Positions 56,230-64,000 of a stretch of 64,000 nt of DNA are shown in pieces. The stretch lies in the NCBI GenBank assembly GCA_001414345.1, contig LLCB01000069.1, forward strand, positions 150,561-214,560, read 5' to 3'. Made by a program: the position numbers and the translations under genes. The first letter of the stretch is position 1. Each line of letters begins with the position of its first letter. The notes under the pieces were generated by a model that saw only the letters and a list, made by a program, of their open reading frames with translations, had not been told where the DNA came from and did no database searches. This DNA is from Hymenoscyphus infarciens. Taxonomy: Eukaryota; Ascomycota; Leotiomycetes; Helotiales; Helotiaceae.

Positions 56230-57784
56230 CAGATATACTAATATTGATTTCAAAGACTTTAAAAGCTTTAACTTTAGTATTAAAACAAGCTTTAAAGCTA
56301 GCACTAAAGCTAAAGTTAATATAGATAGAAGAGACGATTTTTACTATTAAATAAGAAGAGGAGTATAAGAGAACGAAGACCTTCTTCTTTAGAATAAATT
56401 TTAAGTAGACTTTAAAGAATAAGATTAAGATAAATTCGCTAAAATCTACTAATCTACTACTACTAAGTTATAATAAACACTTTATAAAAGAGATATATAA
56501 GTTAAAATAAATAGACATAAGATACTTATATCTTAAATACTATATAATACTACTACTAAGGTTAATTAAACTAAGTAGTTAGATAAAGAAGTAAAAACTA
56601 TAGTATTAGAAGGAGCTAGTACTAAAGTCTTTAGTTTCTATTATAAATATATAAAGAAATACACTAAAAGATAATAAAAGCTATAGTAATAATAACTCTA
56701 ATAATAATAACCTCTAGCTAGAAATATTACTTAAAACACTTAATCTAAGATAAAGACTAGAGATAAAGCTTTATAAGCCTCTACTATATAATAATAATAA
56801 TAATAACTAATATCTTTAACGACTTTAATCTTACTAACTAAAAGGAAAGACTTAAGTAATCTAGTATAACCTTTAATCTAACTTTTAGATTTACTAAAAG
56901 ACGACTAGACCTTCTTCTTTATATTCTATTAATTTAGCGAAGATACTAGTAGTAACGATTTTAATAATATCTTCGAGTATCTAGAATATAATTAGTAATA
57001 GAATGATTTTAGTAAAAGACTACTAGTATAAATAAATATAGTATATTTTAAACTAGAATTAACTTTATAAAATTCTTAAAAGAGTTAAGACTACTTATAT
57101 ATATTAGATATACTTATAAAAGTATATAAGAATAACTAAAAGTATAGTAGAAAAGAAGATAACTTTATAATTAAAGTTATAATATTTAAGAATATATATA
57201 AGAGAAGTAAGATATTACTAGTAATTTACTTTCTTATCTTCTCTACTATACTAAAAGGCAACGCTTTAAATTACTTTTATACTATGCTTTTTAATAAGTA
57301 TAATAATTAATCTTTTAAAGTTTTATCTATATCTATATAATAATATTTTAAAGATAAGTTTTATAAAAGAGACTAATTATCTAAGTAGAATAATATTAAT
57401 TTATAAGAGATAATATAAGTATTTAGAGTATCTATATTAAAGTCTTTTAAGAATATATTATTAAGACTTAATTTACTAAGATTTTCTCTCTCTATAGACT
57501 TTTATATTAATAGTTAATTTTTAAATAAGCTAATTTTAGTATATAAAAAAATCTTAGATTATACTATTATAATATTAACCTTACTTTAAGATTCTTTAAT
57601 ATCTAATACTATTACTCTTTTATAAAGTTTAATCTAATTCTATTTAAAAGTCTACTTAGAGATAGTTATAAACGAAACTATAATAACTAAAAGACACTTC
57701 TATAAAAGCAGATAATATAGTATAAATAAATTTAGTAATATAGATTAATATAAGAAGAAGAGGATATATTATATATATAGAAAG
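56230..57784 (+). pseudogene. Copia Gag, decayed
   Basis: One frame gives an acidic/charged N-terminal part, then ALNYFYTMLFNKYN (about 57260), FKVLSISI-type and YFKDKFYKRD-like segments, and LKSFKNILLRLNLL (57440-57480). This matches the capsid region of fungal Copia polyproteins. Stops are numerous. Interrupted at 57784. Confidence 0.65.
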
Positions 57785-57954
57785 TGTCGGTATATATTTA
57801 AGAGTAAATAGCGATTCAGATTAGTATACGTAGGTATACGTGCTTCTTACTTAAGAGCTACTTAAGTAGACATCGTAGCTAGCTTTACTTAGTATATACG
57901 AACGATAATATAACTCTTTTTACATCGCTTTTATAACTATAAGTCATACTAATA
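57785..57954 (+). mobile_element. Solo LTR of the same Copia family inserted in the Gag region
   Basis: 170 bp, TGTCGGTATA...CATACTAATA, with a perfect 5-bp duplication GAAAG (57780-57784 and 57955-57959). The polyprotein frame resumes after it with the knuckle region. It shows a second, later insertion of the family into an older copy. Confidence 0.92.
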
Positions 57955-60900
57955 GAAAGAATAACTATTTATTTTAGAATTATAGTTAAGAAGAGTAGGA
58001 CTATTACTTTACTAAATAGACTAATAAGAATTCTAAATACTTTAAAGGTAAGTAAGATAGGTATACTAGAAAGGTATATAATATAAATATAGTATATACT
58101 TAGAGTACTTAAGAGGAGGAGATATTAGAGACGCTTTAAGCTATTACTTTATTAAAAGAAGATAGTTACTTATTAGATACTAGTTTAGATAACGAAGTAA
58201 TCTATTATAATATTACTTTTATAGGATTTATTAAGAATTTAATAAGTTTAGTATAAAGATATACTATTAATAGATATATCTTATAAAACTTAAACGACTT
58301 AAATAATAGTTCTAATATTATATACGAATTTATAGAAGAGGTGTTTATAATAATAGCTAAAAGATATATAAAAGAAAACTTCTTTAGTATAAAAATTAAT
58401 ACTAGAGTAGCTTAAAAGTTAAGTATAAGATATAACTAATATCTTACGTATATTAGACTTATTAAAAGCGTCTTAATTAATAAGAGTATAAAGAGTTGAT
58501 TTGATATTTAATTTAGTAAGAGATATACTCTATCTTTAAGATTAATAATAATCGATATATTAATTAGAAAAGTTAAATTTTATTTAGTATAATCTAATAC
58601 CTCTTTTATCTTTTATATTAATAATATAGATAATCTAAATATTACTTTGAATAATCTTTAAAATATACTTATTTAAGAGAATAAGAAAGAGATAGAAGTT
58701 AAGAGGTTCTCTATTATATAATAATTTAGATACTCTTTTCTACTCTAGAATAAAGCTATATATAACTTTATATAGAAGTATCTAACCTTTCTTATAAATA
58801 TTAATATTTAAAGGCTTTATAAGCGATTTAGCTACTTATTAGTACTAAGATTATAATATATACTAGAAAGAGCTAGGTATTATATTAATTAAAGTATCTT
58901 TTAATATCTTACTAAATTCTACGAATATTATTAAAAGTATAGGAGTTTACTAGGCTAGTTTAAGTTTACCTTTTATAACGACTTTAAATTTAATTATAGT
59001 ATTTTAATTAATACTTTCTTTCTTAATAAGTAAGTAGTCTTATACTATATAGATAAAGTAATAAGGTATTAAGTAGATAGCTTTTTACTAGATATAAAAA
59101 TAATAACTATATAGAAGGTCTTTTAAAGATATTAGATTAATATATATCTTAGACCTCTTAATTCTATTATTATAGATACTAGGATAAACTTTATTAAAAA
59201 GGATTTTATATACTCTACTACTAGAATAGATACTATAGTAAAAACTATACTAGTTAAGATATATAATTTAATTAGTATAGTAGAATATTACTATAGACTA
59301 ATTCGATAGATATATAATATTATATATAAATAAGAGCCTTATCTCTTATAAAGTTTAGTACTTTAAATAGCTTTTAAAGTAATTAATAATATAGTAGGCT
59401 TAAATAGACTAGTCTTTACTCTATTAGTATATATATAGTATATACTTAAATAATCGTAACCGACGTACTTTTATAACTGATTTCTATAAAGTCTAAGACT
59501 TATAAGAAGACTACTTAAGAGATATAAAAGTAGATTATATCTTATTAAGTTAAAGAGGCTCTTAATATATAAAATAGACTAATTAACTAGGTTAAGAACT
59601 TACTCTTAAATTTAGACGTTTTAGTATAAAGAGAGTATATAAAGTCTTAGATAAGACCTTTTATCCTTTAAGAAATTAAGAATAAGAACTATATAGTAGT
59701 ATTACTAAGTAGTTCTATAAAATTTTAATCTATAGTTATAAAGCTATATTTTATTAAAACTTTAGAAACTTCTAGAATAGTACTAGTAACTAAGGAAGTT
59801 TCTAGTATAGTACTATCTAAAATAATACTATAACTTTATAAAAAAGAGAGAACTTTTAAGTAATAGAGTAGGTAAGATATTAGATAATATTTACCTTCTC
59901 TCTAATACTAACTTTAATAGTTATTAATTCTTTAAAACACTAATATTCTAGAATCTATACTAGAACCTCTTTAGAAGCGCGGACGTAGATAGCTCTAAAA
60001 GTATCTAAAGCCTCTAAATAAGTCTTTTAAAGTATTATTCTAATAGTTAGACACTTTTATAAATAATTTTAACTATATTACTTTTAAAGATATTAGAACT
60101 TTTCTTACTAATTTAAGTAAACCTTTTAATATTAAAGTATTTATAGCTAATAATAGTATAGTATATATTAAATCGTAATAAAAGGAGATTAATAGATTAA
60201 CTAATTAAGGTGTTTTTAAGATTATTACCTAGAAGAAGTTACCTCTTAATACTAGAATATTTAGATTATACTTTATAGATAATATTAAATTTAAGAGTAT
60301 AGTACTTACTTTTATAAAGTTAAGATTAGTTATCTAAGTATATAATAATACTAGAAAGTCGCTAGTACTTACCTAGGCGTCTACTATTTAAAGAGTAAGC
60401 TAGAAAATAATTCTTATACTTATTATAATACTTCTAGACTTATAAGTATTTATTTAGGATATTATATAAGTATATATATAATTATTAACTAACTTAAATT
60501 AAAAATTCTTTATATACTCTCTTAAAAGTTATCTCTAATAAGAAGACGTATTCTTTAAAGTAATTAGACGATTATATAGTATTCTAGAAGCTAGTAATTA
60601 TTAGTTTATAATATACTATAAATACTATATTATAAGGCTTATAATAAAATAGTTAATATTTAACTCTTGTCTTTTATATACTAAGTTATACTAATATAAT
60701 AAGTAAGTAAAGTTAGATACTTCTTTTAGTATAATAGACCTTTAAACTAATAATACTCTTATACTCGTTAATAACGCCTTTATTAATAAAGAGGAGATTA
60801 CTATTAATAAGGTTAGATTTATATCTAAGAAGAGAGAAGAGCTTACTATTAACTATCTAATTAAATTTAATAGAGGACTAATTACTAAGTATAAGATAGC

Positions 60901-61750
60901 TCTATATCTCTTACTTAAGATTATATAAAATACTTAGATTTAGTATAAAAAGCTTTAACTAAGATATCTAATATAAAAGAGATATTATATATAGTAGATA
61001 TTAAAGATTAATATATTATATAAAGTGCTAGAGAAGTATACTTAGCTATAGTATCTTAATCTAAGGCTACTTTTAACTTATTATATACTATCTAAACTAT
61101 TAATTCTTAAGATAACGATATTTTACTTCTTAATAAGCGAATTTAATAGTAAATCGAAAATACTATAAGAGAGCTTAAATTCGTTAAATTAGAGAAATCT
61201 TTCTTAAAGTTATATACTTTTACTAATAGATTATTTACTAATAATAAGAACTTATTATTATAAATTAGTTATATTATTACTCTTATAGATAAGAATAATA
61301 ATACTATTATTTTATATTAGTCTTCTACTAAGTATAAGAGAGTTATCTATAGTGTTTTAGTATTAGAATTATATATAATAAGCTCTAGATTTAACACTAT
61401 AGCTTTAATAAAATTAACTTTTAAAAACATCTTAGGATTTAAGATACTACTTATAGTATATACCGATTTAAAGTCTATTTATAAATATATAGCTAAATTA
61501 GGTATAACTAAAGAGAAGTAACTAATAATTAAGATTATATACTTATAAGAAGTATATAAATTAAGAGAGATTAATAAGATTAAATAGAGTAATAATAAGA
61601 GTAATCCTATAGATACTATAACTAAAAAGGGTTATTATAATACTCTATAAAAGTTAATTAATACTAATAAGCTAGTATTAACCTTATAGAGTAGGTAGAA
61701 CGAAATAAGAGATAATAAGAGACTAAAATAGAGCCTTCTTATTAGTCGAG
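57955..61750 (+). pseudogene. Copia Pol (protease, integrase, RT, RNase H), decayed
   Basis: Landmarks along the plus strand: LLDTSLDNEVI (58180) in the protease region; FYEYY and FKFTFYNDFKFNYSI (58920-59010) and IIIDTRINFIKKDF (59170), a counterpart of the integrase DAGKNF-type motif, with IVEYY (59280) as the ER-Y/H motif; RRLYSILEASNYWF (60565) and TNNTLILV (60745), the RT counterparts of LYG-PEAG-WF and a TDDTL-type motif; and YTDLKSIYKYIAKLG (61460) with KSNPIDTITKKGYYN (61610), the RNase H TDSKSL and NPADAMTK motifs. Asp to Asn, Gly to Ser/Arg and Trp to stop changes fit G-to-A RIP. Confidence 0.8.
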
Positions 61751-61838
61751 GATATAGAATAGAGAGCTCTAATTAGTTAGATTAGATATATATTTTTGAA
61801 AATTTTAAGTAACTTCGACCTTTTTAGAGAAGTACTAG

Positions 61839-62009
61839 TATTAGTATAACTTAAGAGTAAGTAACTACTTAGGATAGCATACGTGAGAACACGTGACCTT
61901 CTTACTTAAGAGCTACTTAAGTAGTTATCGTAGCTAGCTTTACTCGGTATATACGAACGATAATATAACTCTTTTTATATCGCTTTTATAACTCTAAGTT
62001 ATACTAATA
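61839..62009 (+). repeat. 3' LTR of the 6.29-kb Copia element
   Basis: 171 bp. Retains unmutated sites such as CATACGTGAGAACACGTGACC. Followed by the ATAAT duplication. Confidence 0.88.
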
Positions 62010-62014
62010 ATAAT

Positions 62015-62460
62015 AATCTAATAAAAATTATATCGTCGCTTAAGTCTAGTAATATACTTTTTTAATAAAAGTCTTTTCTAAAAAGAAAATACTTTTTAAA
62101 TAGTTTTAGTTTCTTCTAATAAGAATATTTACTTTACTTTACTTTTATATTTAGTATCTAACTAGTCTAATCTACTTATTACTTACTAAAATATATTTTA
62201 TTAAAATATATCTTAACTTAGCTAGTCTAAACACTTACTTACTTACTTCCTTTCTAAGTTTCGTCTAAGACTAGCTAAGTTTTAGAGAATCTTAGTAGAG
62301 AGTTAGCTAATATAAAAATAGAAAATAGAAAATATAAATTATAAAAGATAAAATAATAATATTCTTTAAAAGCTTTTAATACTAAATTATTCTATATAAT
62401 ATAATTAGATAACTTATAAAAAAGTAGCTTAATATATAAAGTTAAGAGCTAAGAAGTTAT
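62015..62460. other. AT-rich spacer between two tail-to-tail Copia copies
   Basis: About 445 bp of TpA-rich sequence. No frame or repeat recognised. Confidence 0.5.
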
Positions 62461-63365
62461 TATTAGTATAACTTATAGTTATAAAAGTAATATAAAAAGA
62501 GTTATATTATCGCTTATATATACTAAGTAAAGCTAGCTACGATATCTATCTAAATAGTTCTTAAGTAAGAAAGATGTCTATTTCTACGTATACTAACTTA
62601 GGTAGTTACTTACTCTTAAGTATACTAATACTTATATCTCTTTGAAAAAGTAAAGATTACTTAAAATTATTAAAAATCTTATATCTAGTCTAACTAATTA
62701 AAGCTCTTTATTCTCTATTCTTAACTAATAAGAAAGCTCTATTTTATATCTTTATTATCTCTTATTCTATTATAGCTATTCTATAAGTTTAATATCTAGC
62801 TTATTTATATTTATTAGCTTTTATAAGACGTTATAATAACTATTTTTAGTTATAGTCTTTATAGAATTACTTTTATTATTAATCTATTTAATCTTATTAA
62901 TCTCTTTTAATTTATTTATATCTTATAGATAAATAGTATTAATTATTAGTCGCTTCTCTTACGTTATTTCTAACTTAGCTATATATTTATAAATAGACTT
63001 TAAATTAGTATATACTATAAGTAGAATCTTAAAATCTAAGATACTTTCTAAAATTACTTTATTTAAAGCTATAGTATTAAAACTAGAGCTTATTATATAT
63101 AGTTCTAATACTAAAACACTATAAGTAATTCTTTTATACTTAGTAGAAAACTAATATAAAACATTAGTATTTTTATTCTTATTTATAAGTATAATAATAT
63201 AACTGATTTATAATAATAAGTCTTTATTATTAGCGAATACTTTAAGAAAGACTTATCTAATTTAATAACTTTAAGTTCTCTTATAGTATTATTAATCTAC
63301 TATTAAATTCGCTTATTAAGAAGTAAAATATTATTATCTTAGGAATTAATAGTTTAGATAGTATA
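62461..63365 (-). mobile_element. 3' end of a second Copia copy in opposite orientation (RNase H region plus LTR)
   Basis: 62461-62630 is the reverse complement of the 170-bp LTR family. 63365-62640 is the reverse-complement counterpart of 61090-61800, with the same RNase H landmarks (LELYIISSSF, LKSIYKYIAKLE) and its own set of stops. The rest of this copy is missing; the homology ends about 30 bp before the LTR at 63394. Confidence 0.85.
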
Positions 63366-63393
63366 TAATAAATCGAAAGTAGTCTTAGATTAT

Positions 63394-63725
63394 TATTAGT
63401 ATTAGATAATAATTACCTTACTTATAAATAGACTTTAGATTTAAACTTTAGTCTATAAATAGTTCTTTCTAGTAATATCTAGAAGGTTTAGTTATATAAA
63501 TATATAATTCTTAGAATCTTCTAATAATCTTTTAATTTATAAGCTATAGAAGCTTCTAGTATTTACTCTAGAAGTATATATAGCTCTTTACTATCTTTAT
63601 AGCTAGAATTAAGTTAAAATTTATTTAGTCTTTTATATCTTCTAGTTTAACTCCTAGAAACGTGATTTAGCGATTATCTAACCTACTCTATAGCCTACTC
63701 TATATATATCTTATAACCTCTTATA
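63394..63725 (+). mobile_element. Solo LTR of the 18621-25376 Copia family
   Basis: 332 bp from TATTAGTATTAGATAATAA to ATAACCTCTTATA, with internal deletions relative to the 393-bp LTR. No clear target duplication. It links the two AT-rich islands through a shared family. Confidence 0.85.
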
Positions 63726-63944
63726 TAATTAGTAAAACGCTAGTAGAAACTTAAAAGAGAAATATATCTATTATAATATAATAATAAATAAGCTATATTA
63801 TAATAACTACGTCTAAATTAAAATTAAAGACTAATATTAAATATATTAAAAACGAAATCTCTAATCTTCTTTATTTCTTTATCTCTTTTCGTATATATAA
63901 TAAGAAATATATACTATACTCTATATATATCTAGCTATTTTAGT
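63726..63944. other. AT-rich sequence, nothing recognised
   Basis: TpA-rich and without an open frame. Confidence 0.5.
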
Positions 63945-63965
63945 TAATTATATTATTATTATTAC

Positions 63966-64000
<35 letters not shown>
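63945..64000. repeat. Microsatellite (ATT)n running off the right edge
   Basis: Near-perfect ATT/TTA repeats to the end of the window, with one ACT interruption. Confidence 0.9.

Larger units (their letters stand above)
55720..62009 (+). mobile_element. Complete Copia LTR retrotransposon, RIP-inactivated, 6.29 kb
   Basis: LTRs of 171 bp at 55720-55890 and 61839-62009, in direct orientation, starting TGTCGGTATAACTTAAGAG or TATTAGTATAACTTAAGAG and ending AAGTTATACTAATA. A perfect 5-bp duplication ATAAT flanks the element (55715-55719 and 62010-62014). The interior contains in order Gag (about 56230-58140, itself split by a solo LTR), protease/pre-integrase, integrase (about 58940-59500), RT (about 60350-60800) and RNase H (about 61080-61740), the Copia order. 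TAG/TAA stops are dense, and catalytic acidic residues are changed by G-to-A. No frame is usable. Confidence 0.9.

Noticed and set aside
62461..62630. Independent solo LTR with a GTTAT/CTTAT duplication
   Set aside because: The adjacent inverted RNase H region shows it is the 3' LTR of a minus-strand Copia copy; the flanking similarity is probably chance.

Overview
The window comes from the nuclear genome of a filamentous ascomycete. Genes have short introns (54-206 bp) with GT-AG (occasionally apparently GC-AG) ends and CTAAC/CTGAC-type branch points. Proteins resemble Pezizomycotina homologues, and the repeats are decayed in the pattern of repeat-induced point mutation (RIP). The style of the repeats and proteins suggests Leotiomycetes, but that is only an impression. 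Gene-bearing normal-GC segments alternate with very AT-rich islands, as in a two-speed genome.

Layout. (1) 1-1146 holds the 5' part of a Golgi apyrase gene (YND1, minus strand), followed by about 2.6 kb without a recognisable gene and a stop-riddled coiled-coil reading frame (3807-4160). (2) 4480-27742 is a 23-kb AT-rich island. Its base is a tandem satellite of about 173 bp. The satellite has been interrupted by a Tad-type LINE, a 3.3-kb LTR element without coding sequence, a Copia element that itself carries a 3-kb insertion, solo Copia LTRs and a small Tc1/mariner derivative. Target-site duplications let several of these insertions be removed exactly, which restores a continuous satellite. 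(3) 28084-33456 is a compact housekeeping block: OPI10/Hikeshi, a DUF4743-type Nudix hydrolase, RPB8, ELP4 and a small membrane protein. (4) 34701-37802 encodes an unusual 1033-residue protein with about ten SAP-like motifs, two internal tandem repeats and a C-terminal Cys/His knuckle. (5) 38717-41622 contains a secreted-precursor gene with five KEX2-spaced YAYAP repeats, divergent from a gene whose product has two HxxHC motifs like UstY-family proteins. This is a candidate fungal RiPP (dikaritin-like) locus. A small hypothetical gene follows. (6) 43467-48410 contains SEN34 (tRNA-splicing endonuclease) and a large membrane RING protein of the Asi type, separated by three small inverted-repeat elements and a telomere-like tract. 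(7) 49985-54113 is a set of broken single genes: an NLR WD40 tail, a fructosamine-kinase-like gene, and an aldo/keto reductase split by an 886-bp hAT element. (8) 54480-64000 is a second AT-rich island. It is dominated by a complete but RIP-dead Copia element (171-bp LTRs, perfect 5-bp duplication) and the 3' end of a second copy facing it tail to tail.

The housekeeping genes do not form a pathway. The observations most worth follow-up are the RiPP-like pair, the nucleosome-length satellite (a possible centromere or heterochromatin core) with clustered insertion points, and the multi-SAP protein.
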